From Frateuria soli (GTDB lineage: Bacteria > Pseudomonadota > Gammaproteobacteria > Xanthomonadales > Rhodanobacteraceae), in the NCBI RefSeq assembly GCF_021117385.1, contig NZ_CP088252.1, positions 3,113,501 to 3,177,500 on the forward strand: a stretch of 64,000 bases of DNA. Direction: 5' to 3'. The number at the start of each line of letters is the position of its first letter. The first letter of the stretch is position 1. Below are positions 17,692-28,087 of this stretch, one piece after another. The position numbers were made by a program, and so were the translations under genes. Below the pieces are notes generated by a model. The model was not told the origin of the DNA. It worked only from the letters and a program-made list of their open reading frames with translations, and ran no database searches.

Positions 17692-18561
17692 TCAGAGACC
17701 GAGCCTGCGCATCAGCGACTGCGCGTCGAAAGGCGCGTGCACCTTGGCGTCGTTGTCGAAGTAGCAGTACACGTCGCGCCCGGCACGCTTCGGAGGCGGA
17801 TGGCGGCTGGCGCGCACCGCGTCGCCCGGTTCGCCACCGCGTGACCAGGCCCGGATGCGCGCGGCCCAGCGGTCCAGTGCCTCGTCGCCGTAGCCGCTGG
17901 TGTAGAGCTTCTCGTCGCCGTGCAGGCGCAGATACATGAAGTCGGCGGTCACGTCCTCCAGGTACGGCCAGCGCCCGGCGGTGTCGGCCACCACCAGCGC
18001 GACCTTGTGCCGGCGCAGCAGTGCGATGAACGCCTCGCAGATGAAGCTCTCGTGGCGGATCTCCAGTGCATGGCGCAGGCGGCGCTTGCGGTCCGGGGTG
18101 ACGCTCGCGCCGTGCTTCAGGCGGTGGTCGTGCCTGCGTGCCAGGGCGGCCGCCTGCAGCGTGTCGCGGGGCAGCGCACCGAGGAAGTGGTCGAACAGCG
18201 CCTCGTCGAAGCGCTGATTCGGCGGGCACTGCCACAGGATCGGGCCCAGCTTCGGGCCCAGCTCGAACAGGCCGGAGGCGAGGAAATTGGCCAGCGGTCC
18301 GTCGACGTCGCGCAGCCGCTTGACGTGGGTGATGAAGCGCGGCCCCTTCACCGCGAACACGAAGCCGCGCGGCGTGTCCGCATTCCAGCGCGCGTAGCTG
18401 TCCGGCCGCTGCAGGCTGTAGAACGAGCCGTTGAGCTCGACGCTGCCGACCTGGCGCGAGGCGTACTCGAGTTCGGCCCGCTGCGGCAGGTCCTTCGGGT
18501 AGAACACCCCGCGCCAGGGCGCATAGCGCCAGCCGGATATGCCGATGCGCAGTGTGGCCAC
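17692..18561 (-). CDS. DUF72 family protein
   Basis: A 289-residue DUF72 (YecE-like) protein with a TIM-barrel-type sequence pattern. The N terminus RIGISGWRYAPWRGVFYP, the FYSLQRP segment, FVFAVKGPRFITH and YLRLHG are family hallmarks. The start chosen is GTG at 18561, because the family begins with the RIGISGW strand and a GGAG-like site lies just upstream. An ATG 138 bases further up would add an unconserved basic tail. The biochemical function of DUF72 is not established. Confidence 0.88.
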   Translation of the reverse strand: MATLRIGISGWRYAPWRGVFYPKDLPQRAELEYASRQVGSVELNGSFYSLQRPDSYARWNADTPRGFVFAVKGPRFITHVKRLRDVDGPLANFLASGLFELGPKLGPILWQCPPNQRFDEALFDHFLGALPRDTLQAAALARRHDHRLKHGASVTPDRKRRLRHALEIRHESFICEAFIALLRRHKVALVVADTAGRWPYLEDVTADFMYLRLHGDEKLYTSGYGDEALDRWAARIRAWSRGGEPGDAVRASRHPPPKRAGRDVYCYFDNDAKVHAPFDAQSLMRRLGL

Positions 18562-18803
18562 GCTCCGTCCCTTCTGCGGAAACCGCCTTCCATGCAAGCG
18601 TCCGCCAGGTGACGCACCGGTGAATCGCCGCCGTTCGATGCCTGGCTGGCGTGTTCCGCGCGACCGCGCCGGGCGACCCATCCACCTGTCGCCCCGCACT
18701 CGTGGGAAAGGACTTCCGCCGACGAGACATCAGGGCGGCCTGCGTCTTTCCGCCGTTCAGGGCGCGCGACGGGGGCTGGGCCGCCCACGCGAGGGCGACC
18801 TGG

Positions 18804-19358
18804 TCAGACCTCGCGGTGGCGGAAGCAGCCGACCAGGTGGTCGTTGACCATGCCGGTGGCCTGCATCAGCGCGTAGCAGATGGTGCTGCCGACGAAGCGG
18901 AAACCGTCCTTCTTGAGCGCCTTGCTCATGCGGTCGGAGCTCGCCGTGGTGGCCGGGACCTCGGCGCTGCTGCGCCAGCGGTTGCGCACGGGTTGGCCGT
19001 CGACGAACGACCAGAGGTAGGCATCCAGGCTTCCATGGCGGTCGATCATCGCGAGCGCAGCGCGGGCGTTGTCGCGCGCGGCGGTGACTTTCAGGCGGTT
19101 GCGGATGATGCCCGGGTCGGTGAGCGCCTTTTCCAGTTCGCGCTCGCCCATGCCTGCCACGCGCGCGATGTCGAAGCCGTGGAACACCTCGCGGTAGCGC
19201 TCGCGCTTGGCCAGCACCGTGCGCCAGGACAGGCCGGCCTGCGCGCCTTCCAGGCAGAGGAATTCGAACAGCAGGCGGTCGTCGTGCAGCGGTACGCCCC
19301 ACTCGCTGTCGTGATAGGCGCAAAGCAGGTCGTCGGTGGCCCAGGCGCAGCGGTGCAT
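18804..19358 (-). CDS. tag: DNA-3-methyladenine glycosylase I
   Basis: A 184-residue Tag-family base-excision enzyme that removes 3-methyladenine from alkylated DNA. Conserved Cys4, the segment YHDSEWGVPLHDDRLLFE, QAGLSWRTVLAKRERYR and the C-terminal KDGFRFVGSTICYALMQATG with the HLVGCFRH zinc-ligand tail are all visible. The start MHRCAWA is the usual one for the family. It reads away from the adjacent EamA gene and shares an 80-base promoter region with it. Confidence 0.95.
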   Translation of the reverse strand: MHRCAWATDDLLCAYHDSEWGVPLHDDRLLFEFLCLEGAQAGLSWRTVLAKRERYREVFHGFDIARVAGMGERELEKALTDPGIIRNRLKVTAARDNARAALAMIDRHGSLDAYLWSFVDGQPVRNRWRSSAEVPATTASSDRMSKALKKDGFRFVGSTICYALMQATGMVNDHLVGCFRHREV

Positions 19359-19438
19359 GGAGGTTTCCCTGATGGCGAGGCGCCAATGTAGCGCAGCGCG
19401 CGGCGTACACTGGCGCACTTTCCCGCACGCTCCCTCCC

Positions 19439-20332
19439 ATGTCGAAGACCTCCCCGCAGCGCGGCGCGCTGGGCGCCCTGGCCGGCACCATCCTGATCTG
19501 GGCCTACAGCTGGGTGGTGATGAAGCAGGCGCTGAACTGGGCGGGGCCGTTCGACTTCGCCGCATTGCGCTACCTGGCCGGCGCGGTGGTGCTGTTCGCC
19601 GCACTGGCGGTGAGCCGCCAGTCGCTGCGTCCGCCACCGCTGGGCTCCACCGTGCTGATCGGGCTGTGCCAGACCGCCGCGTTCCAGGGCCTGGAGCAGT
19701 GGGCGCTGGTCGGCGGCGGCGCCGGGCACGTGGCATTGCTCGCCTACAGCATGCCGTTCTGGTCGGTGCTGCTGGCCTGGCCGCTGCTGGGCGAGACGCC
19801 GTCGGCCCGGCACTGGCTGGGGCTGGCGCTCGCCGCGGCGGGGCTGCTGTTCATCCTTGAACCCTGGCAGGGCCTGGGCAGCCCGCTGAGCACGGCACTG
19901 GCGCTCGCCGGTGGCGCCGCGTGGGCGGCCGGGACGGTGCTCAGCAAGCGGCTGTTCCAGCGCCATGCGGTGTCGGCCTTGTCGCTGACCAGTTGGCAGA
20001 TGCTCGTCGGCGCGCTGGCGCTCGGTGCGGTGGCGCTGCTGGTGCCCTCGCGGCCGATCACGTGGAACTGGGCCTTCGCCGGCGCGCTGCTCTACAGCGC
20101 GGTGATGGCTTCCAGCGTGGCCTGGGGCCTGTGGCTGGTGGTGCTCAAGCGGCTACCCACGGCGGTGGCGAGCCTGTCCAGCCTCGGTGTGCCGGTGGTC
20201 AGCGTGCTGCTGGCCTGGCTGATCCTGGACGAACGGCCCGATGCGATGGAGTGGCTGGGTGTCGCGCTGGTGCTCGCCGGATTGGCGGCGGTGGTCGGCG
20301 TTCGTCGGCGCAAGCGCGAACAGCCACAGTAG
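19439..20332 (+). CDS. EamA / DMT-superfamily transporter
   Basis: A 297-residue membrane protein with ten hydrophobic helices arranged as two EamA repeats. The first covers about residues 10-140 (TILIWAYSWVVMKQAL, ALRYLAGAVVLF). The second covers 155-290 (AWAAGTVLSKRLF, SVAWGLWLVVLKRLPTAVASLSSLGVPVVSVLLAWL). Such proteins usually export amino acids or small metabolites. The substrate cannot be read from sequence. A tandem REP cluster follows the stop. Confidence 0.9.
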   Translation: MSKTSPQRGALGALAGTILIWAYSWVVMKQALNWAGPFDFAALRYLAGAVVLFAALAVSRQSLRPPPLGSTVLIGLCQTAAFQGLEQWALVGGGAGHVALLAYSMPFWSVLLAWPLLGETPSARHWLGLALAAAGLLFILEPWQGLGSPLSTALALAGGAAWAAGTVLSKRLFQRHAVSALSLTSWQMLVGALALGAVALLVPSRPITWNWAFAGALLYSAVMASSVAWGLWLVVLKRLPTAVASLSSLGVPVVSVLLAWLILDERPDAMEWLGVALVLAGLAAVVGVRRRKREQPQ

Positions 20333-20351
20333 GGAACCGGACCCTCACGTC

Positions 20352-20575
20352 CCAGGCTCTTCGCAGGAGCCCACTGGTCGGCGATGCCTTGCGCATCGCC
20401 CATCGCCAGGCTCTTCGTAGGAGCCCACTCGTGGGCGATGCCCTTACACCCAAATTCCACCTTCCAGAGCATCGCCCATCGCCAGGCTCTTCGTAGGAGC
20501 CCACTCGTGGGCGATGCCCTTACACCCGATCGCACCTTCCAGAGCATCGCCCACAAGCGGTTTCCTACGGTGATC
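20352..20575. repeat. tandem REP/BIME cluster, family A
   Basis: Four related palindromic units follow each other. The clearest are two direct repeats of 76 and 75 bases, 20394-20469 and 20470-20544. They are nearly identical apart from the short stretch AAATTCCA versus GATCGCA. Each carries TCGTAGGAGCCCACTCGTGG and a trailing inverted ATCGCCC motif. A partial unit precedes at 20352, and an inverted end at 20545-20570 closes the array. The core matches the pair at 5504-5575. Confidence 0.9.
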
Positions 20576-20601
20576 GCGCGAGCCTGGCGCTCCCAGGACC
20601 A

Positions 20602-21549
20602 TCACCAGGGCAGCGCGTCGAGGTCGACGTTGCCGCCGGTCAGCACCACGCCGACGCGGCGGCCGGCGAAGCGCTCGCGGCACTTCAGGATCGCGGCGAA
20701 GGCGGTGGCGCTGGATACCTCCACGACCTGCTTGAGCTCCCGCCACAGCAGCCGCATGGCCACGATGGTTTCCTCGTCGGTCACCGTGACGATGTCGATC
20801 CGGTGCGTGCGCAGCGCTTCGAGGTTGGGCACGCCGACCAGCGCGCGCAGGCCGTCGCAGACCGTATCCGGCACCACGTCGGTAACGCGCTCGCCGCGGG
20901 CGAGCGAGCGCGCCGCGTCGTCCGCACCGGCCGGTTCGGCGGCGTGGAGCGAAAGGCCGGGCCGCAGCGCGTGCGCGGCGATCGCCACGCCCGAAGCCAG
21001 CCCACCGCCGCCGACCGGCGTGACGATCGCATCGAGTTCCGCCACCTGCGCGAGCAGCTCCAGCGCGATGGTGCCCTGCCCCGCCATCACCTTCGTGTCG
21101 GCATAGGGATGCACCAGCACCGCGCCGGTGTCCTGCACCAGTTGCGCGGTGACCGCTTCGCGTGCGGCCTGGGTCGGCGCGCAGCGGTGCAGCACCGCGC
21201 CGGCGCGCTCGATCGCCTCGAGCTTGGCGCGCACCGCCCCCTCGGGCACTACCACGTGCGCGCGGATGCCGCGGGTCGCCGCCGCCAGTGCCAGCGCGTT
21301 GCCGTGGTTGCCGGACGAATGCGTGACCACGCCACGCGCGGCGGCCGCCTCGTCCAGCGCCCAGACCGCGTTGCAGGCGCCGCGGAACTTGAACGCGCCG
21401 CCGCGCTGCAGGTTCTCGCACTTGAAGTGCAGCCGCGCGCCGGCCAGCGCGTCGAGCGCGTCGCTGCGCAGCACCGGCGTGACCCGTGCATGCGGCGCGA
21501 TGCGCGCGGCGGCATCCTGGATCTGGGCAAAGGTGGGCAAGACAGTCAT
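20602..21549 (-). CDS. serine/threonine dehydratase-type PLP enzyme
   Basis: A 315-residue fold-type II PLP protein. The PLP lysine is K54 in GGAFKFRGACNA, the substrate loop is SSGNHGNALALA, and the phosphate loop is TPVGGGGLASG near residue 180. It lacks the C-terminal regulatory ACT domain of IlvA. It therefore resembles catabolic threonine dehydratases or serine racemases of about 320 residues. The stop-start junction with the upstream epimerase gene overlaps by four bases, so the two are co-transcribed although no shared pathway is evident. Confidence 0.88.
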   Translation of the reverse strand: MTVLPTFAQIQDAAARIAPHARVTPVLRSDALDALAGARLHFKCENLQRGGAFKFRGACNAVWALDEAAAARGVVTHSSGNHGNALALAAATRGIRAHVVVPEGAVRAKLEAIERAGAVLHRCAPTQAAREAVTAQLVQDTGAVLVHPYADTKVMAGQGTIALELLAQVAELDAIVTPVGGGGLASGVAIAAHALRPGLSLHAAEPAGADDAARSLARGERVTDVVPDTVCDGLRALVGVPNLEALRTHRIDIVTVTDEETIVAMRLLWRELKQVVEVSSATAFAAILKCRERFAGRRVGVVLTGGNVDLDALPW

Positions 21550-22541
21550 GGCGTATCGATCTCCACGCCGCAGCGGAACGTGCGTGCGGCACCGGGTTCA
21601 AGTCGGATGGCTTGCGCGCAGTCGGGCCGGTTGAAGGCGTCGGGCAGGCTTTCCATCGGTTCGAGCGCGAGCGAGCGGCGTGCGCCGCGTTCGAGCGTAT
21701 CGCCGGTATAGGCAAGCAGCACGCCGTGCTCCTGCCACACCGCGATGCCGAGGCCGCTGGCCGGATCACGCAACCGCGTGCGCACGCGGCCGTCCGCATC
21801 GGCCAGCAGTTCGGTGTAGGTGTGGTTGAGCTCGAGCGCGCCGACCGCCCGCGGCTTCCGGAAGTCGAGCTCCGGTACCTGCGCCAGCGGCTGGCAGGCG
21901 GCCTCCCCGGGCAGCGGGATGTGGCCCGCATCGGTGCGGATCACGCAGGCAGCGGGGAGGGTGAGCTCCCATGAAGCCAGCGCGTCATTACCGAGGCGGA
22001 AATACGGATGCCAGCCGACGAAAGCCGGCGCCGCGCGGTTGCCGACGTTGCGTACGGTGGCCTCCAGCGCGAGCCCGTCGGCCGCAAGCGTGTAGCCCAC
22101 GGCGATGTCGAGTGCGAACGGGTAGCCGGTCTGCGGCGGGACATGAGTGGCCAGCAGCACGCCTGCTCCATGCGCGTCCGCGCCCATCGCGCCGATGACG
22201 AAATCGGCATCGCGCACGAAGCCATGGCGGCTGGCGCGCGCGCTGGCGGCCACGCCCGGCATGAGGTCGTGCTGCTCGCCGTCGAACCGATAGCGCGCAT
22301 CGGCCACGCGGTTGGCGAAAGGCGCCAGCACGGCGAAACGCGAGCCGGGCCGGGTCGCCAGTTCCGCGGCGTCGCGATGGCCGTCGGCCAGTTCCACGCG
22401 TGCGCCGCCGATGGTCGCCTCGATGCCCAGGATGCAGGCGCCATGCCGGGCGATGCGCACGCGACGACCACGCGCACTGTCATTCAATACCACGATCGGC
22501 TGCGTGCCCAGCCACTCGATGGCGACGTCGAAAGCACCCAT
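21546..22541 (-). CDS. aldose 1-epimerase family protein
   Basis: A 331-residue galactose mutarotase-like beta-sandwich protein. It includes FAVLAPFANRVADARYRFDGE (the conserved N-R pair), HGFVRDADF with the catalytic-type histidine, FVGWHPYF with the second histidine, and a C-terminal ESLPDAFNRPD acidic segment. It probably interconverts sugar anomers, but the substrate is open. The start at 22541 was chosen because it stays clear of pepN, which is transcribed divergently from 22608. A purine-rich GGACGGG lies before the ATG. Confidence 0.87.
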   Translation of the reverse strand: MGAFDVAIEWLGTQPIVVLNDSARGRRVRIARHGACILGIEATIGGARVELADGHRDAAELATRPGSRFAVLAPFANRVADARYRFDGEQHDLMPGVAASARASRHGFVRDADFVIGAMGADAHGAGVLLATHVPPQTGYPFALDIAVGYTLAADGLALEATVRNVGNRAAPAFVGWHPYFRLGNDALASWELTLPAACVIRTDAGHIPLPGEAACQPLAQVPELDFRKPRAVGALELNHTYTELLADADGRVRTRLRDPASGLGIAVWQEHGVLLAYTGDTLERGARRSLALEPMESLPDAFNRPDCAQAIRLEPGAARTFRCGVEIDTP

Positions 22542-22607
22542 GTCCCGTCCGGTCGCGAAAGCGTCGCATGTTAGCCTGAGCCTTCCCCTGGCGGCTTCTC
22601 CTTCACC

Positions 22608-25238
22608 ATGACTGTGCGCGACGACCAGACCCCCACGACCATCCGCCTTGCCGACTATCGCCCGCCCGCCTGGGCGGTCACGCAGATCGAGCTGGAGTTC
22701 GACCTGGGCATCGACAGCACCGACGTGCAATCGCGCCTGCACCTGCGCCGCGACCCGTCACAGGACGCGCCGCTGCGGCTGGACGGCGAGGGCCTGGAAC
22801 TGCTCTCGATCGCGCTGGACGGCCAGGCGCTCGACGGGAGCGCCTGGCGCTATCGCGACAACGTGCTGGAAGTCGACGGCGTCACCGACGGCAGCGTGCT
22901 GGAGACCCGCGTGCGCGTGCGTCCGGCAGCCAACACCGCGCTGGAAGGGCTGTACCTGTCCGGCTCGCGCGAGCGCGGCTTCCTGCTGACCCAGTGCGAG
23001 GCCGAGGGCTTCCGCCACATCACTTTCTTCCCCGACCGCCCGGACGTGCTCGCCCGCTACACCGTCACGCTGCGTGCCGACCGCGCGCGCTTTCCGGTGC
23101 TGCTGGCCGGCGGCAATCCGGACGGCGCCGGCGACCTGCCGGACGGACGCCACTGGGCGCGCTTCGTCGATCCGTACCCGAAGCCCTGCTACCTGTTCGC
23201 GCTGGTCGCCGGCCGGCTGGAGAAGCTCGAGCGCGACTACCGCACCGCCGACGGCCGTCACGTCGCACTGGTGATCTGGGCCGAGCCGGACGTGATCGAG
23301 TGTTGCCACTACGCCATGGACGCGCTCGAGCGCGCCATGCGCTGGGACGAGCAGGCGTACGGGCGCAACTTCGACCTGGACGTGTTCCACGTCGTCGCCA
23401 CGCACGACTTCAACATGGGCGCGATGGAGAACAAGGGCCTCAACATCTTCAACGCCAAGTACCTGCTGGCCGATCCCGATACCACGACCGACGACGAGTA
23501 CCGCGCGGTGGAGGCGGTGATCGGCCACGAGTACTTCCACAACTGGAGCGGCAACCGCGTGACCTGCCGCGACTGGTTCCAGCTGTCGCTGAAGGAAGGC
23601 CTCACCGTGTTCCGCGAGCAGCAGTTCTCGGCGGACATGAATTCGCCCTCGCTCAAGCGCATCGACGATGTCGCGCTGCTGCGCCGCGCGCAGTTTCCGG
23701 AGGATGCCGGCCCGCTGGCACATCCGGTCCGCCCCTCGCAGTACAGCGAGATCAACAACTTCTATACCGCCACGGTGTACGAGAAGGGGTCCGAGCTGGT
23801 GCGCATGCTGGCCGGGCGGCTGGGCCGCGAAGGGTTCCGCCGCGGCATGGACCTCTACTTCGAGCGCAACGATGGCCGTGCCGCCACGCTGGAGGATTTC
23901 CTCGCCGCATTGGGCCAGGCCAACGGCATCGACCTGGCGCCGTACCTGGCCTGGTACGGCCAGGCCGGCACGCCGCGGCTGTCGGGGGAGGGTCATTACG
24001 ATGCCGCCACGCGCTCCTACACGCTGACCCTGCGCCAGCACACGCCGCCCACGCCCGGCCAGCCGGACAAGCGGCCGCTGCCGATCCCGGTCAAGCTCGC
24101 GCTGTTTGACCCGGACGGTCGCATGCTGCCGCTGCACGGGGGCGCCACCGAACAGGTGGTGGTGCTCGATGCGCACGAGCAGTCGTTCGTTTTCCCCGGC
24201 ATCGAGCGCGCCCCGGTGCCCTCGCTGCTGCGCGGCTTCTCCGCGCCGGTGATCCTCGACTACGCCTACGCACCGACTGAGCTCGCGCTCCTGCTGACCC
24301 ACGACACCGATGGCTTCAACCGCTGGGAGGCCGCCCAGCAGCTGGCCTGGCGCGCCTATGCCGAGTTGCGCGACGGTCGCGGCCACGAGGCGCTGGCGGT
24401 ATGGGGCGATACGCTCGCCGGGCTGTTCGGCCAGGCCACGCTGGATCCCGCGCTGCTGGCCGGCCTGCTCACGCCGCCGGGCGAGGTCGAACTGGCCGAA
24501 CGCGAGGCCGATGTCGACCCCGCGCGTATCCATGCGCTGCGCCAGACGCTGCAGCGCGAGCTTGCCTCGCGCATCGGCGCGGCGGTGCTGGCCGATCGCT
24601 ACCGCACGCTCGTCGCCCAGGCGGACGACGCGCTGGATGCCGCCAGCCAGGCGCAGCGCCGGCTCAAGCGCCGCGTGCTGGAGCTGCTGGTGCTGCTCGA
24701 TGCGCCCGCCGCCCAGGCTTTTGCGGCAGCGCAGTTCGACCGCGCCGCGACGATGACCGACCGCCTCGCCGGCCTCGCCGTGCTTGTCCGCAGCGGCGCG
24801 CCGCAGGCGGCCGAGGCCCTCGCCCGCTACCGCGCGCGCCACGCCGACAATGCGCTGGCGCTGGACAAGTGGTTCGCGGTGCAAGCGCAGATCCCGGGCG
24901 AGCCCGCGCTGGCGCGCGTGCGCGCGCTGGAGGCCGATCCGAAGTTCACGCTGAAGAACCCCAACCGCGTGCAGGCGCTGCTGGGTACCTGGGCGCGCGG
25001 CAATCCGAGCGGCTTCCACCGCGTGGATGGCGAGGGTTACCGTTTCCTGGCCGCGCGTCTGGCGGAACTGGATGCGCTCAACCCGCAGGTAGCGGCGCGG
25101 CTGGCGACCGCGTTCAACGGCTGGCAGCGGCTGGAGCCGACACGGCGCGAACAGGCGCGCGCGGCGGTGGCGGGGCTGGCGGAACAGCGCCTGTCGCGCA
25201 ACCTGGCCGAGATCGTCGGCAACATGCTCAAGGGCTAG
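22608..25238 (+). CDS. pepN: aminopeptidase N (M1 family)
   Basis: An 876-residue zinc aminopeptidase, the same length class as E. coli PepN. The exopeptidase motif GAMEN is at residues 271-275. The zinc site HEYFHNW has His307, Glu308 and His311, and the third ligand Glu lies in the following helix (KEGLTVFREQQFSAD). The C-terminal alpha-helical DUF3458 regions are intact. It removes N-terminal residues from peptides during cytosolic protein turnover. The gene is divergent from the epimerase. Confidence 0.97.
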   Translation: MTVRDDQTPTTIRLADYRPPAWAVTQIELEFDLGIDSTDVQSRLHLRRDPSQDAPLRLDGEGLELLSIALDGQALDGSAWRYRDNVLEVDGVTDGSVLETRVRVRPAANTALEGLYLSGSRERGFLLTQCEAEGFRHITFFPDRPDVLARYTVTLRADRARFPVLLAGGNPDGAGDLPDGRHWARFVDPYPKPCYLFALVAGRLEKLERDYRTADGRHVALVIWAEPDVIECCHYAMDALERAMRWDEQAYGRNFDLDVFHVVATHDFNMGAMENKGLNIFNAKYLLADPDTTTDDEYRAVEAVIGHEYFHNWSGNRVTCRDWFQLSLKEGLTVFREQQFSADMNSPSLKRIDDVALLRRAQFPEDAGPLAHPVRPSQYSEINNFYTATVYEKGSELVRMLAGRLGREGFRRGMDLYFERNDGRAATLEDFLAALGQANGIDLAPYLAWYGQAGTPRLSGEGHYDAATRSYTLTLRQHTPPTPGQPDKRPLPIPVKLALFDPDGRMLPLHGGATEQVVVLDAHEQSFVFPGIERAPVPSLLRGFSAPVILDYAYAPTELALLLTHDTDGFNRWEAAQQLAWRAYAELRDGRGHEALAVWGDTLAGLFGQATLDPALLAGLLTPPGEVELAEREADVDPARIHALRQTLQRELASRIGAAVLADRYRTLVAQADDALDAASQAQRRLKRRVLELLVLLDAPAAQAFAAAQFDRAATMTDRLAGLAVLVRSGAPQAAEALARYRARHADNALALDKWFAVQAQIPGEPALARVRALEADPKFTLKNPNRVQALLGTWARGNPSGFHRVDGEGYRFLAARLAELDALNPQVAARLATAFNGWQRLEPTRREQARAAVAGLAEQRLSRNLAEIVGNMLKG

Positions 25239-25309
25239 CGGCACCGCATCGCCGCAAGGCCGCGACCGGACGGAGCGCTCCCGAAGTCGCTCCGCCCGGT
25301 GGCGGGCGG

Positions 25310-25495
25310 TCAGGCGGCGAGCTGGTTCAATGCGGTTCGCAGACGGACCATGTGCGATTCCAGGCGCGGGCGCAGGTTCTGGCGCTCCTGCTCGGTGCGC
25401 GCGGCCAGGTGTTCGATCGCCATCTGCACCTTGCCGATCTCGATCATCAGATCGTGGCGCGGATAGACAGGCTGGAAGTCGAAGGTGGTGTTCAT
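25310..25495 (-). CDS. small hypothetical protein
   Basis: A 61-residue, mainly helical protein rich in Arg, Glu, Gln and Leu (QMAIEHLAARTEQERQNLRP). It could form a short coiled coil. No family is recognised. The ATG at 25495 has no strong ribosome site; a TTG four codons upstream is an alternative. It is convergent with pepN. The coherent heptad-like spacing favours a real gene, but modestly. Confidence 0.45.
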   Translation of the reverse strand: MNTTFDFQPVYPRHDLMIEIGKVQMAIEHLAARTEQERQNLRPRLESHMVRLRTALNQLAA

Positions 25496-25569
25496 GACGT
25501 CACGCAAGGCATGAGTTGGTGAAGCGGGCTCTGCAATGCCCGTGCCAGAGCGTGATCACCGTCACAATC

Positions 25570-25611
25570 GGCGTTTGGGGCGGCCAACAGGCTGACGCTC
25601 AGCGTCACTGC
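25570..25611. repeat. palindromic intergenic element
   Basis: GGGGC (25575-25579) pairs with GCCCC (about 25606-25611), and an inner hairpin TGACGC-TCA-GCGTCA lies between. It is followed by TAC and an A-run. It may be a REP-like unit or, read on the minus strand, a terminator preceded by a T-run. Confidence 0.4.
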
Positions 25612-25639
25612 CCCTACAAAAAAAAGCCGGAATCAGTCA

Positions 25640-25824
25640 CTTTTTATTCACGGGTGTACTGGGAATATCGCTCCCGCAGTCGCAACGGATCGCGACGGCG
25701 CCCGCCAACTACCGGTTTCTGGCGCCCGGCAACACGGTCATCCTGGATTCCCCCTGTTCCTGAGACCGCCGGGCGCCAGATCTAAGCAAAACCAGGCCCC
25801 GCCATTGGCGGGGCTTGGTTTTTC
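25640..25824 (+). ncRNA. candidate structured RNA with rho-independent terminator
   Basis: No convincing protein is encoded. Three stems follow each other: GTCGC/GCGAC near 25677-25696, a perfect 12-base stem CTGGCGCCCGGC / GCCGGGCGCCAG (about 25719-25730 and 25768-25779) enclosing a C-rich loop (TTCCCCCTGTTCC), and the terminator stem CCAGGCCCCGCC-ATT-GGCGGGGCTTGG with a following TTTTT at 25793-25824. Such an arrangement is typical of small regulatory RNAs with C-rich loops. No promoter is certain, so the 5' end is a guess. Confidence 0.35.
25793..25824. terminator. rho-independent terminator, probably bidirectional
   Basis: A 12-base GC-rich stem with an ATT loop is followed by TTTTT on the plus strand and by TTTT after the stem on the minus strand. 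It lies in the long gap before mnmG. Confidence 0.75.
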
Positions 25825-25844
25825 CGGGGTCCGAAAAAGGCGAC

Positions 25845-25880
25845 GGCGCCGTGGGACTCCCCAGCGGCGCCGTCATGCTT
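25845..25880 (-). terminator. hairpin with T-run on the minus strand
   Basis: A perfect 10-base repeat GACGGCGCCG / CGGCGCCGTC surrounds a 13-base loop. Read on the minus strand it is followed by GCC and TTTTT, which fits a terminator. It implies a short minus-strand transcript starting near the mnmG promoter, but no minus-strand gene is recognised. Confidence 0.5.
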
Positions 25881-26068
25881 CCTCTCCTGGTACGCGGTCG
25901 GGCCCCTGTCTGCCCGGCCTCGGCGCGCGGTTCGCGCAGCGTCTGCCCATGGAAAGTGCACGGCAGGTGAAGCAGCAATCGTGCCAAGCTCTTGATTATG
26001 CTCGGGAGCGCGCCCCGAAGCGCTAACATAAGCACGTTTCGTCCTTGCATGCGCCAGGCACCCTTCCG

Positions 26069-27943
<1,875 letters not shown>

Positions 27944-27950
27944 CCCTGCG

Positions 27951-28029
27951 GGAGCGCACCCTGTGCGCGACCATCAGCTTTCCCATCCGCCCGGGCGTGG
28001 GCATGGCGGTCGCGCACAGGGTGCGCTCC
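27951..28029. repeat. REP-like palindrome, family B (perfect 22-base stem)
   Basis: Arms 27951-27972 and 28008-28029 are exact reverse complements over 22 bases, with a 35-base loop. The core contains GCGCACCCTGTGCGCGACC. It lies between mnmG and the RDD gene and is related to the copy at 11476-11534. Confidence 0.85.
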
Positions 28030-28087
28030 TACAACGCGTCCGGCGGCGTGGCATCATCGGCCGTATCGAATTTTTCGGAGTTTGCGG

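Noticed and set aside
20394..20575. Possible CRISPR array from the regular repeats
   Set aside because: Only two full units, the repeats are themselves palindromic over most of the period, and there is no unique-spacer pattern or cas gene.
25709..25910. 56-codon minus-strand frame beginning MTAPLGSP with an AGGAG site
   Set aside because: It runs straight through two terminator hairpins, so its sequence is explained by the stems.
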